Of a stretch of 64,000 nt of DNA, positions 1 through 8,461 are shown piece by piece. The position numbers and the translations under genes are program-made. Within the stretch, counting starts at the first letter, position 1, and each line of letters starts with the position of its first letter. The stretch spans positions 87,854 through 151,853 of the forward strand of contig JBEKXU010000003.1 in NCBI GenBank assembly GCA_049511715.1, in the 5' to 3' direction. This DNA comes from JBEKHT01 sp049511715. GTDB taxonomy: Bacteria > Chloroflexota > Anaerolineae > Anaerolineales > RBG-16-64-43. The notes beneath the pieces are model-generated. The model saw only the letters and a program-made list of their open reading frames with translations. It had not been told where the DNA came from and ran no database searches.

Positions 1-1
1 T

Positions 2-1066
2 CGCTGCCCGATGCAGATCAGTTTCACGCCCGAGTTCGCCGCGCGGCTCGAAACGGACCTGCGGGCCCGGGGGAGCGGCAGTCACAACCCGCACGGGGGC
101 GGCAACACCTATGAGCTGGAGCGGGCCCTCGATGAGGATATGCTCCTCTCCTCGGTGGGCTGGGTGAATTCCTACTACCAGCCCGGCTATGAGCACTGCG
201 ATTCGTACCTGGACGAGTGGGGAGTACGCTGGAAAACGGTCGAATATGCGACCCGCTTTGGGACGGGAAGGTACACGGAACCCGCGGGTCATCCTCTAGC
301 GGAGGACACCGCCATCCAAGGCTATCGGCCGCCGGATCCGATCCGTCCGGCGCTGTATGCCGATTTCTCGCGGGTGGTGCGGGAATTGTCCCAGGAATAT
401 TGGATCGTGGGCGTCGTCGTGACCACGGTTTTCGAGTGCGCGTGGGCGCTGCGCGGCTATGAGCAGCTGTTGATGGATTTCCTGCTCAATCCGGAACTGG
501 CGGAGCAAGTCCTGGATTTTCCTTTTCGTTATCACCAGGAGGTCGCGCGGCGACTGGTGGAACTGGGCGCGGATATGATCTGGCTGGGAGATGACGTAGG
601 ATCCCAATCCTCCATGCTCCTGTCGCCGCAGCTCTGGCGCAGGTTTCTCAAACCGCGCCTGGCAGCCATCATTGCGACCCTGAAGGCGGTCAACCCGCAA
701 CTCAAGGTCGCCTACCACTCGGACGGCTGGATCGAGCCCGTCATTCCGGAGTTGATTGAAATCGGAGTGGACGTCCTGAACCCAGTCCAGCCGGCCGTCC
801 TGGATCTGGAGGGGTTGGCCCGGCGATACGGGACGCGCCTGTGCTTCTGGGGGTCGATCGATATTCAGCGGACCCTGCCGTTTGGAAGCCCCTCCGACGT
901 GGCGAATGAGGTGCGGGCACGCCTGCGGACGCTCGGGCGGCACGGCGGTCTGGTGATTGGACCGACCCACAATGTTCAGCTTGATACTCCCCTGGAAAAC
1001 TTCTGGGCGATGGTCAACACGATTGTCCAAACGCCCTATTCCTCCCTTTCCCTGGGGGACACCTAG
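2..1066 (+). CDS. Uroporphyrinogen decarboxylase (URO-D) superfamily protein, 5' end cut by window
   Basis: A cytosolic TIM-barrel protein of the URO-D/MtaA superfamily; the substrate is unknown. The frame is open to the window edge, and the residues before the first Met (R-C-P) match the usual PDRxP lead-in of the family. The paralogue at 2240 has about 20 more N-terminal residues, so the gene almost certainly begins outside. Shared landmarks with that paralogue are a GDD..S..L.P..W..F..P block near the middle, the FNP/LNP-QP segment after an H-S stretch, and a C-terminal P-x-H-x-x-x-x-x-x-P-L-x-N block. The H-x-C of MtaA-type methyltransferases reads H-S-D here, so classical cobalamin methyltransferase or true HemE activity is unlikely. 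It is followed by the LacI gene. Confidence 0.8.
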   Translation, partial: RCPMQISFTPEFAARLETDLRARGSGSHNPHGGGNTYELERALDEDMLLSSVGWVNSYYQPGYEHCDSYLDEWGVRWKTVEYATRFGTGRYTEPAGHPLAEDTAIQGYRPPDPIRPALYADFSRVVRELSQEYWIVGVVVTTVFECAWALRGYEQLLMDFLLNPELAEQVLDFPFRYHQEVARRLVELGADMIWLGDDVGSQSSMLLSPQLWRRFLKPRLAAIIATLKAVNPQLKVAYHSDGWIEPVIPELIEIGVDVLNPVQPAVLDLEGLARRYGTRLCFWGSIDIQRTLPFGSPSDVANEVRARLRTLGRHGGLVIGPTHNVQLDTPLENFWAMVNTIVQTPYSSLSLGDT

Positions 1067-1131
1067 CCAGGCGATTCGACCGGCCCCCGCGCGCAAACCG
1101 GCTGCGGGAACCGAGGAGGAGAATGCGACGT

Positions 1132-2178
1132 ATGGATCGCGCGGGAGAGCGAAGGCATGTGACCCTGCGGCAGGTGGCCAGTCAGGCGCGCGTGTCGGCT
1201 CAGACCGTCTCGCGGGTGATCAACAACGTTCCGGCCGTCGCCCCCGGAACGCGACTCCGTGTGCAGCAGGTGGTTTCGGAACTGGGCTACCAGCCGAATG
1301 TGCTGGCGCGGAGTCTGGTGCATCGTCGCAGCTACACCCTGGGGGTGGTCGCGACGGGGCTGGAGTATTTTGGCCCTGCAGGCACCCTAGTCGGGATCGA
1401 GCGCCAGGCCAGCGAGCTGGGTTACTCGATCCTGCTCCATCTTCTCCCGCAGCCCCAGCTGGACAATGCAGAGCCGGCGCTCAACAGCCTGCTCTCCCGT
1501 CAGGTGGATGGGATCATTTGGGCGGTGCCGGAGATCGGCTCGAACCGCAACTGGCTCCGGAGGGAAAGTCCGCATCTCCCCGTCCCGATCGTGTTTCTGA
1601 GCATGCACGCCTCCAGCAGTCTGCCCGTTGTCTCTGTGGACAACTTTGAGGGCGGGCGGCTGGCCACGGATCACCTGCTCTCTCAGGGGTACCGGCATAT
1701 CGGCCTGATCACCGGGCCGCTGACTTGGTGGGAGGCGCGTGAGCGCAGGCGGGGATGGCGGGACTCCCTTCTGGCGGCAGGGCTGCAGGCGGATGAGCGC
1801 CAGGTCTTTGAGGGCGATTGGACTGCCTCCAGCGGCGAGCAGGGGTTCTCCTCCCTGGCCGAGCGGTTTTCTGAAATGGATGCCGTATTCGCCGGGAACG
1901 ACCAAATGGCCCTGGGCGTCTTGCAAGCCGCGCATCACCGCAGCCTGCGGGTTCCCGCCGACCTGGGCGTTGTGGGCTTTGATGACATCCCGGAGTGCGC
2001 GTATTTCTGGCCGCCGCTGACGACCGTCCGGCAGGAACTGCGCCAACTGGGAGGGATGGCCGTGCATCACATCGCTGAGATGATCCGCGCCAGCCGCGGA
2101 GAGTCGGCTGCACCGGAGGAGAACACGCTCTGGGTGGCCCCGATGCTGGTCGTGCGCTTCAGTTCGACCAAAGTCTAG
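1132..2178 (+). CDS. LacI-family transcriptional regulator
   Basis: A DNA-binding repressor or activator with a sugar-responsive periplasmic-binding-protein-like core. The N-terminal helix-turn-helix is canonical (VTLRQVASQARVSAQTVSRV, about residues 10-29), followed by the hinge-helix region NVLARSLVHRRSYTLGVV. The core has the family's DAVFAGNDQMALGVL and GVVGFDDIPE motifs. A start at 1123 is also possible, but the GAGGAGGAG Shine-Dalgarno ending near 1121 is well spaced only for the ATG at 1132. It lies inside the sugar cluster between the two URO-D-like genes, so it probably controls that cluster. The effector is not deducible. Confidence 0.93.
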   Translation: MDRAGERRHVTLRQVASQARVSAQTVSRVINNVPAVAPGTRLRVQQVVSELGYQPNVLARSLVHRRSYTLGVVATGLEYFGPAGTLVGIERQASELGYSILLHLLPQPQLDNAEPALNSLLSRQVDGIIWAVPEIGSNRNWLRRESPHLPVPIVFLSMHASSSLPVVSVDNFEGGRLATDHLLSQGYRHIGLITGPLTWWEARERRRGWRDSLLAAGLQADERQVFEGDWTASSGEQGFSSLAERFSEMDAVFAGNDQMALGVLQAAHHRSLRVPADLGVVGFDDIPECAYFWPPLTTVRQELRQLGGMAVHHIAEMIRASRGESAAPEENTLWVAPMLVVRFSSTKV

Positions 2179-2239
2179 CCCGTGCCCCCTTGGAGCCTTG
2201 GTAGCCTGCGAGGTCCCGAAGACCCATGGGAGGTCATGC

Positions 2240-3259
2240 ATGACCAAACGGGACGTGGTGAAGCAGGTTTTCCTGGGGGAGCGGCCGCTCTACGTGCCCT
2301 GGTCGTTCGGATTCACGTACGAGGCCAAAGTCAAGCTTCAGGAGCATTTCGGGACGAGCGATCTCGAGCCGGCCCTTCAGAATCATCTGCTCAAGCTGGG
2401 GAGCGATATTGGTTTCTTCACAGAGCTCGGGGCGAACTGTGTCCAGGATGTGTTTGGGGTCGTTTGGGACCGCAGCGTAGACCGGGACATCGGGATTGTG
2501 AAGGGCTGCCGCCTGCCTGAGCCGACCCTGCGGGGGTACGATTTCCCCAACCCCCTGGACGCGCGCTTTTTCGCCGACATTCCCGATCGCATCCGCCGCT
2601 ACGGCGACCGGTTCCGGGTCTTCCAAATTGGGTTCTCCCTGTATGAGCGGGCCTGGACCCTGCGCGGCCTCACCAATTTGCTCATGGACTTCTACGATCA
2701 TCCCGAGTTTGTGCGCGAGCTCCTGAGCCGCATTGCGGACTACAACATCGCCCAGATCCGCGAGGCCCTGAAGTACGACATTGATGCGGTGTACTTCGGG
2801 GATGATTGGGGGCAGCAGCGCGGACTGCAGATGGGACCCGTCCTATGGCGCGAGTTCATCCGGCCGGTGCTGGCGCGAATGTACGCCGTCGTCCGTGAGG
2901 CAGGCCGATTCGTGATGATCCACTCCTGCGGAGATGTCGACGAGTTGTTCGACGACCTGATCGAAATCGGTGTCAACTGCTTCAACCCGTTCCAGCCGGA
3001 GGTCATGGACGTCACTTCGCTCCTTTCCCGGTACCGGGGACGCTGGGCCTTTCACGGAGGGCTGTCCACCCAAAGGACCCTGGCCTACGGAACGCCAGAG
3101 GAGGTGCGCCGCGAATCTCGGCGGCTGATCGAACTCGGCCGCCCGGGGAGCTATATCTTTGCGCCGGCGCACGACGTCGAAGGCGATGTCCCCCTCGCGA
3201 ACATGCTTGCCTTCATCGAGGTGGCCCTTGGCCAAGAGGGATATTCGCCTTCTGCTTGA
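2240..3259 (+). CDS. URO-D superfamily protein, second copy
   Basis: A second, divergent member of the family seen at the window start, predicted TIM barrel, 339 aa. The ATG at 2240 has GGGAGGT 5 nt upstream; an earlier in-frame start at 2198 lacks one. Landmarks are YFGDDWG in mid-protein, MIHSCGDVDELFDDLIEIG, FNPFQPEVMD, and a C-terminal APAHDVEGDVPLANMLAF block. Unlike copy 1 it keeps an H-x-C pair (HSCG), two of the zinc ligands of MtaA/MtbA-type corrinoid methyltransferases, but the third cysteine is replaced by His in APAH. HemE's N-terminal substrate-binding signature is absent. Its position next to a LacI gene and sugar kinases suggests a catabolic role rather than haem synthesis. The reaction is unknown. 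Confidence 0.85.
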   Translation: MTKRDVVKQVFLGERPLYVPWSFGFTYEAKVKLQEHFGTSDLEPALQNHLLKLGSDIGFFTELGANCVQDVFGVVWDRSVDRDIGIVKGCRLPEPTLRGYDFPNPLDARFFADIPDRIRRYGDRFRVFQIGFSLYERAWTLRGLTNLLMDFYDHPEFVRELLSRIADYNIAQIREALKYDIDAVYFGDDWGQQRGLQMGPVLWREFIRPVLARMYAVVREAGRFVMIHSCGDVDELFDDLIEIGVNCFNPFQPEVMDVTSLLSRYRGRWAFHGGLSTQRTLAYGTPEEVRRESRRLIELGRPGSYIFAPAHDVEGDVPLANMLAFIEVALGQEGYSPSA

Positions 3260-3301
3260 GCCGTCCAGGTCCCATTCGTCTGCGGCCTTGGGGGGAAAGA
3301 T

Positions 3302-4222
3302 GTGATTAGCCAAACCGCACGTCTCAACCGGCTCTTCGGGCAGGACGGGAAATGTCTGGTGGTCGCCCTCGATCACGGGTCGACCGGGGAGCCTCGCGCT
3401 TACCAAGGGTTGGAGAATCTGGGGGCCGCGGTCCGAGTGGTGGCGCAATCGCTTCCGGACGCGATCCTCTTGGGTCCGGGGCAGGCGCATTGGTTGCAGG
3501 AATTTCCCGGGCGATCCAAACCCTCGCTGCTTGTGCGCGCCGATGTGACCAGCCTCTACTCGCGCCCCGGTCCTGATCCCCTCTTCTGCAACCTCCTGGA
3601 GGGGGCCCTGGAGCAGGCGGTGCGCGCGGACGCCGTTGGTGTGGTCGCCAATCTCTTGGATCTCCCTGACCCGGCCGGGATCCGGGAACAGTGCCTGAGA
3701 AACCTCAGTCTGCTGCGTGCCTGTTGTGAGCGCTATGGGATGCCTCTCATGGTGGAAACGCGACACATGCGTCGCTCGCGTCGCTCGGGGATGTGCGAAC
3801 CCAGCGGCGAAGTCGGGCATCTCGGTTCGCTTGTGCGCCAGGCCGTGGAACTGGGAGCGGACCTGATCAAGAGCGACCGCACGGGGAATCCGCAAGAGGT
3901 CGACTGCCTCGTGGAGGCCGCCTCAGGCAAGCCGTTGCTGATCCTGGGCGGGGCCGTGATGGAGGAGAAGGACATGGTCCGCCAGACGCAGGCCGTCCTC
4001 CAGCGAGGCATCTCCGGCCTGGTGTATGGACGGAACGTCTTCTCCGCGCCGGATCCGGCCCGCAGGGTTCGCATCCTGATGGCCCTCTTGCATGAGGGCG
4101 GTTTGCCGCGGGACGTGGGGGACCCCGGGCTGGGCCAGGACCCGGGCGGCCGAGATTCCGGGAAGCAAGAGGGGATTTCGCGGCGCGGCGGTCGCGGCCC
4201 AACCGGGAGAGGCGGCCGCTGA
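3302..4222 (+). CDS. DeoC/FbaB/LsrF-type class I aldolase
   Basis: Predicted Schiff-base aldolase or thiolase of the FbaB/LacD/LsrF group, splitting a phosphorylated ketose. Visible motifs are VALDHGSTG near residue 21, the Schiff-base lysine K190 in GADLIKSDRTG, and the phosphate-binding strands LLILGGAVMEEKDMVRQ and GISGLVYGRNVF (about 213-247). Start is GTG at 3302, preceded by a G-rich SD (GGGGGGAAAG); the overlapping ATG at 3300 reads straight into a stop. The last ~40 residues are G/R/P-rich low complexity beyond the usual family end. It lies in the sugar cluster directly before an FGGY kinase, fitting cleavage of a phosphorylated sugar made by that kinase or by AraB. Confidence 0.82.
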   Translation: MISQTARLNRLFGQDGKCLVVALDHGSTGEPRAYQGLENLGAAVRVVAQSLPDAILLGPGQAHWLQEFPGRSKPSLLVRADVTSLYSRPGPDPLFCNLLEGALEQAVRADAVGVVANLLDLPDPAGIREQCLRNLSLLRACCERYGMPLMVETRHMRRSRRSGMCEPSGEVGHLGSLVRQAVELGADLIKSDRTGNPQEVDCLVEAASGKPLLILGGAVMEEKDMVRQTQAVLQRGISGLVYGRNVFSAPDPARRVRILMALLHEGGLPRDVGDPGLGQDPGGRDSGKQEGISRRGGRGPTGRGGR

Positions 4223-4308
4223 GGTCGCGCCCGGCATGCTCCGGAGGGCATCCGCGCCCGCGGTTGGATGAAGGAAGCTGCTGCCGGAGAAGCGCCAGGA
4301 CCGCTGGG

Positions 4309-5814
4309 ATGAGTTTCCTGGGAATCGATGTCGGCACGACCGGGCTGAAGGCGGCGGTCATCTCGGACCGGGGAAGAATCCTGGCTTCGGCTTACGAGGA
4401 GTGCGCACTTCATCAACCGGAGCCGGGCTGGGCTGAGCTTGACGCGGAGGCGGCCTGGGGGCAGATCCGGCGCTTGATCCTTCGTACCGTCTCCCAGGCC
4501 AAGCGCGATCCGGTCAAAGCTTTGGCGGTGTCGTCCTTGGGCGAGGCCATGGTCCTCGTGGGCCCCCAAGGGGAAGCCCTTGCCCCATCCATCCTCAACT
4601 CGGATGTGCGCGGCGCAGAATACTTGGAGAGAGGAAAGCGTCCGATTGGGGACTCCCGCCTCTACGCCCTCAATGGCAACACCTTGGGGAACCAGTACGG
4701 CCTGACCAAGCTGCTCTGGATCCGGGACCACCGGCGATCAATCTTCGATCGGACCGAGAAATTCCTCCCATGGGGGAGCTACGTGGCCTGGAAGTTGGGC
4801 GCCGAGCCAGTGGTGGACTATTCGCTGGCCAACCGAACTTTGCTCTTCGATCTTGAGCGGGAGACTTGGTCGGTGGAGCTGATGAGCCGGGCGGGCTTGG
4901 ACCCGTCAAAGTTCCCCGAGCCGAGACGTTGCACAGAGGCCGTGGGAACCGTGCCCGTCGGCCTGGCGGCCGAGCTCGGGCTGCCGGAGGGGGTGCGGAT
5001 CATTAACGGGGCCCACGATCAGTGTGCGAGCGCGGTTGGATGCGGCGTCCTGGAGGAGGGGCAGGCCGCCTGCGGGATGGGCACCTATACCTGCGTGACG
5101 CCGGTTTTCCGGAGGCGACCTCCGGCCGCCAGCATGATCCGCCGAGGGCTAAACACCGAGCATCATGCCGCGCCGGGAAGGTATGTCTGCTTCATCTTCA
5201 ACCAGGGAGGCGCCTGGGTCCGATGGTTCCGCGGAGCATTCGCCCAGGCGGAGTGGCAGGCGGCCCGAGAGACAGGGGAGGACGTGTACTCACGATTGTT
5301 TGCCGAAATGCCGGAGGGCCCGAGTTCGGTGCAGTTTGTTCCCCACTTGACTCCGAGCAAGGTGATCAAGGCATTCTCGCCCCCTGCCCAGGGAGTCCTG
5401 GCCGGAGTCGAGCCGGGGACACCCCGGGGTGAGATCCTGAAGGGGATCATCGAGGGGGTCACCCTTGACCTGCGTCGGCGCCTGGAGTCGGTCGACACCG
5501 CCGGAATTCGGGTGGGCGAGCTGAGGGCCTCTGGAGGCGGCAGCCGCTCCGACCTGTGGCTCCAACTGTGCGCGGACCTCCTGGAACGGCCGGTGCTTCG
5601 CACGCAGGTGGCGGAGGCTGGGGTGCTGGGAGCGGCCATCATCGCTGGCGTGGGTTATGGGGTGTTTCCCAGCCTGGAAGCGGGAGCCTCACAAATGGTG
5701 GGCGCGGAGCGCCTTTTTGAACCTCGGCGCAGCGCCCGAACGGAATACGCCGCCCGCTATCAGAAGTTCCTGGAATTGAGCGCAGGATGTCGGGGATGGG
5801 CGGGAGAGAACTGA
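4309..5814 (+). CDS. FGGY-family carbohydrate kinase (XylB-like)
   Basis: ATP-dependent kinase of a ketose or polyol, in the FGGY fold with two actin-like domains. Features are the N-terminal phosphate loop FLGIDVGTTGLKA (residues 3-15), the second-domain motif NGAHDQCASAVGCG carrying the catalytic-Asp region, a GMGTYTCV loop, and the adenosine motif ELRASGGGSRSDLW. About 501 aa, normal for the family. The ATG at 4309 follows AGGA with 8 nt spacing; an upstream TTG at 4264 would add 15 unconserved residues. It differs clearly from the AraB kinase at 8462, so the cluster has two kinases of different subfamilies. Substrate could be xylulose, fuculose/rhamnulose or another ketose. Confidence 0.88.
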   Translation: MSFLGIDVGTTGLKAAVISDRGRILASAYEECALHQPEPGWAELDAEAAWGQIRRLILRTVSQAKRDPVKALAVSSLGEAMVLVGPQGEALAPSILNSDVRGAEYLERGKRPIGDSRLYALNGNTLGNQYGLTKLLWIRDHRRSIFDRTEKFLPWGSYVAWKLGAEPVVDYSLANRTLLFDLERETWSVELMSRAGLDPSKFPEPRRCTEAVGTVPVGLAAELGLPEGVRIINGAHDQCASAVGCGVLEEGQAACGMGTYTCVTPVFRRRPPAASMIRRGLNTEHHAAPGRYVCFIFNQGGAWVRWFRGAFAQAEWQAARETGEDVYSRLFAEMPEGPSSVQFVPHLTPSKVIKAFSPPAQGVLAGVEPGTPRGEILKGIIEGVTLDLRRRLESVDTAGIRVGELRASGGGSRSDLWLQLCADLLERPVLRTQVAEAGVLGAAIIAGVGYGVFPSLEAGASQMVGAERLFEPRRSARTEYAARYQKFLELSAGCRGWAGEN

Positions 5815-5856
5815 CCGAAGCATTGCGCCGCTTCCCGGCCGGCTGAGGAGGCTACG

Positions 5857-7308
5857 ATGGTCACGGACATCACGCTCGGCGTCATTGTCGGAAACCGCGG
5901 CTTTTTCCCCGATCACCTTTGCGATACGGGGCGGAAGACGATGTTGGGGATCCTGGCGGAGGAGCACGTGAAGGTGATCGCCCTCGGGCCGGAAGACACG
6001 AAGTTCGGCAGCGTGGAGACCCTCTCCGATGCCCACCGATGTGCGGAGCTCTTTCAGCAGCACCGCCGCGAGATCGCTGGGGTGCTGGTCACGCTTCCCA
6101 ATTTCGGCGATGAGCGAGCCGTGGCCAACACCCTGCGCTGGGCCGGCCTCGATGTGCCGGTCCTCATTCATGCCTTCCCCGATGACCCTGAGCGGATGAC
6201 CGAGAACGACCGCCGTGATTCCTTCTGCGGCAAGATCTCGGTCTGCAATAACCTGGCGCAGTACGGCATCCGCTATACGCTGACCCGCCTCCACACCATG
6301 AGCCCGGAAAGCGACGAATTCCGTGCGGACCTGGAGCGCTTTGCCAGCGTTTGCCGCGTGGCGCGAGGGCTACCAGGCAGCCGGATCGGCGCTGTCGGGA
6401 CTCGACCGGCCGCCTTCAATACGGTCCGCTTCAGCGAGAAGCTGCTGGAACGGGCCGGGGTCACGATTGAACCCTTGGACCTTTCCGAGGTCTTAGGGCG
6501 CGCTGCGCGACTTGGGGAGGGAGACGCCAAGGTGAGGTCCAAGCTGGCCGACCTCAAAGCTTATGTCCCCGCCCAGGGCACGCCGCCCGAGTCCCTGGTG
6601 CGCATGGCCAAGCTGGGAGTGGTTATCGATGAATGGGCGAGCGCGAATGATCTGGTCGCCACCGCCATCCAATGTTGGACTTCCCTGGTGGAGTTCTACG
6701 GGGTGGTGCCCTGTGCTCTGATGAGCATGATGAGCAGCCGGCTCATGCCCTCCGCGTGCGAAACGGACGTTACCGGGGTCGTCGGCATGTACGCACTGGC
6801 CTTGGCTTCCGGGAAACCCAGCGCCATCGTGGACTGGAACAACAACTACCGCGGGGATCCCGACCGGGCGGTAATCTTCCACTGCTCCAACCTTCCGCGG
6901 GAAATGTTCATGACGGAAAGCGCCTCGGCCTCCGAGGCTCCGGCGATGGGCTACCAGAACATCCTGGCCGGGACGGTCGGGAAGGAAAACAGCTTCGGCA
7001 CGGTAGTGGGGAGATTGCGTCCCTCCCCGTTTACGTTTTGCCGGGTGTCGACCGACGAGATGAATGGGCGGATCCTGGCCTACGTGGGTGAAGGGGCCTT
7101 GACGAATGACCCGCTGAAAACGTTCGGCGCCTATGGAGTGGTTCAGATCCCGCGCCTGCAGAAGTTGCTGCGGTACATCTGTGAGAACGGCTTCGAACAC
7201 CATGTAGCGATCAACCTGTCGCGCAGTGCTTCGGCCGTTGAGGAGGCCCTGTCCAAGTACCTGGGGTGGGAGGTCTACAACCATACCGCGGCTGATCAGG
7301 GGATGTAA
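5857..7308 (+). CDS. L-fucose/L-arabinose isomerase superfamily protein
   Basis: Predicted Mn-dependent aldose-ketose isomerase of the FucI/AraA fold, 483 aa, cytosolic. The metal ligands expected for FucI can be placed: Glu302 in PSACETDVTG, Asp326 in SAIVDWNNN, and a His near 448-449 in FEHHVAINL. The segment QCWTSLVEFYGVVPCALMSM matches the family's conserved cysteine-rich core. It is shorter than E. coli FucI (about 590 aa), as in the many uncharacterised FucI-like proteins. With AraB and AraD downstream and no AraA visible, it may supply the isomerisation step of this pathway. It lies 42 nt after the kinase and 3 nt before the next gene, so probably the same transcript. Confidence 0.85.
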   Translation: MVTDITLGVIVGNRGFFPDHLCDTGRKTMLGILAEEHVKVIALGPEDTKFGSVETLSDAHRCAELFQQHRREIAGVLVTLPNFGDERAVANTLRWAGLDVPVLIHAFPDDPERMTENDRRDSFCGKISVCNNLAQYGIRYTLTRLHTMSPESDEFRADLERFASVCRVARGLPGSRIGAVGTRPAAFNTVRFSEKLLERAGVTIEPLDLSEVLGRAARLGEGDAKVRSKLADLKAYVPAQGTPPESLVRMAKLGVVIDEWASANDLVATAIQCWTSLVEFYGVVPCALMSMMSSRLMPSACETDVTGVVGMYALALASGKPSAIVDWNNNYRGDPDRAVIFHCSNLPREMFMTESASASEAPAMGYQNILAGTVGKENSFGTVVGRLRPSPFTFCRVSTDEMNGRILAYVGEGALTNDPLKTFGAYGVVQIPRLQKLLRYICENGFEHHVAINLSRSASAVEEALSKYLGWEVYNHTAADQGM

Positions 7309-7311
7309 ACC

Positions 7312-8403
7312 ATGGACGAATTCCAAACCAAGCAGCAGCGGATTCTCCGCCTGCTTCAGGAGCGAGGCCTGGGAGCTTTGCATTTGCGCCGGGCCGGCAG
7401 CTTTGCCTGGGCGACCTGCGGGGCTAGCTCGCAGGTCAACCAGGCCTCCAGCTTCGGCGAGGCCTCGCTGCTGGTCACACCCCAGGCGCGTGTCGTGATC
7501 TGTAACAACATTGAGGCCCCGCGCTTGGTCGACGAGGAGGGGCTGGAAGCCCAGGGTTGGGAGATGCGTGTCACTCCCTGGCATGAAGACCGGGACGCGC
7601 TCCGGGCCCTTCTTCCGACCGGGCCATTCGGAGCAGACGAGTCCGAAGAGGGGGCAGTGGATCTGTCCGTGGAGGTCGCGCACCTCCGGGCGGAGCTCAC
7701 GCCTCCGGAGGAACAGCGCTTCCGGGAGCTGGGCAAGCTCTGTGCGCAGGCAATCTCCGCCGCTGCTCGAGGGGTCCGGCCCGGCCAGAGCGAGCTGGAA
7801 ATTGCGGCCGGACTTTCGCGCGAGTGCGAGAATCGGGGAGTGCAAGCGACTGTCAACCTGGTCGCCAGCGATGAGCGCGTCTACCGATACCGGCATCCCC
7901 TCCCAACGGCCAAGACCCTCGAGCGGTACGCCATGCTGGTGGTCTGCGGACGAAAAGCGGGCCTGATTTGCTCCGTGACCCGCTTGGTCCACTTTGGGAA
8001 GCTGCCGGCCGAACTGGCACGGAGGCAGGAGGCCATCGCGCGGGTCGATGCCCAATGGATCCGGGCGACCCGTCCGGGACGGGCGCTGGGCGACGTCTTC
8101 CGCGAGGGCGTAGCCGCCTATGGCGAGGTGGGCTTCCCGGAGGAATGGCGCCGCCATCACCAGGGAGGGCCGGCGGGCTACGAGCCGCGGGAGTGGCTGG
8201 CCCGGCCCGATTCCCCCGAGATCATCCGCGCCGGGCAGGCCTTTGCATGGAATCCATCCATTGAAGGAATCAAGATGGAAGACACTCAACTGGTCGGCCA
8301 GGGGGAACCTGAGATTCTGACCACCCTCACCGACTGGCCCACTATTCAGGTGGCGCTGGACGGAGGCACCCTCCCGCGCCCGGCGATCCTGGAAATAACC
8401 TAG
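7312..8403 (+). CDS. M24-fold (Xaa-Pro aminopeptidase/creatinase-like) protein lacking canonical metal ligands
   Basis: 363-aa two-domain protein: an N-terminal creatinase-like domain (about 1-125) and a C-terminal pita-bread domain (about 130-360). In active M24 enzymes the pita-bread domain has D-x-G and S-D-x-T-R; here the matching residues are VVCG (211-213) and CSVTR (220-224), so both metal-binding Asp are replaced. A His pair (HHQGG, 281-282) and Glu residues in SIEGIKMEDT (318-324) remain. It is therefore probably not a classical dinuclear metallopeptidase; creatinase itself is a metal-free relative using the same fold. It sits 3 nt behind the isomerase, which suggests a role in the sugar pathway. 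Function unknown. Confidence 0.82.
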   Translation: MDEFQTKQQRILRLLQERGLGALHLRRAGSFAWATCGASSQVNQASSFGEASLLVTPQARVVICNNIEAPRLVDEEGLEAQGWEMRVTPWHEDRDALRALLPTGPFGADESEEGAVDLSVEVAHLRAELTPPEEQRFRELGKLCAQAISAAARGVRPGQSELEIAAGLSRECENRGVQATVNLVASDERVYRYRHPLPTAKTLERYAMLVVCGRKAGLICSVTRLVHFGKLPAELARRQEAIARVDAQWIRATRPGRALGDVFREGVAAYGEVGFPEEWRRHHQGGPAGYEPREWLARPDSPEIIRAGQAFAWNPSIEGIKMEDTQLVGQGEPEILTTLTDWPTIQVALDGGTLPRPAILEIT

Positions 8404-8461
8404 GGCGAGGGGCGCGGACAAAACCCGGTCGCCTTTCGCGGAATCATGGCCGGAGGACGAG

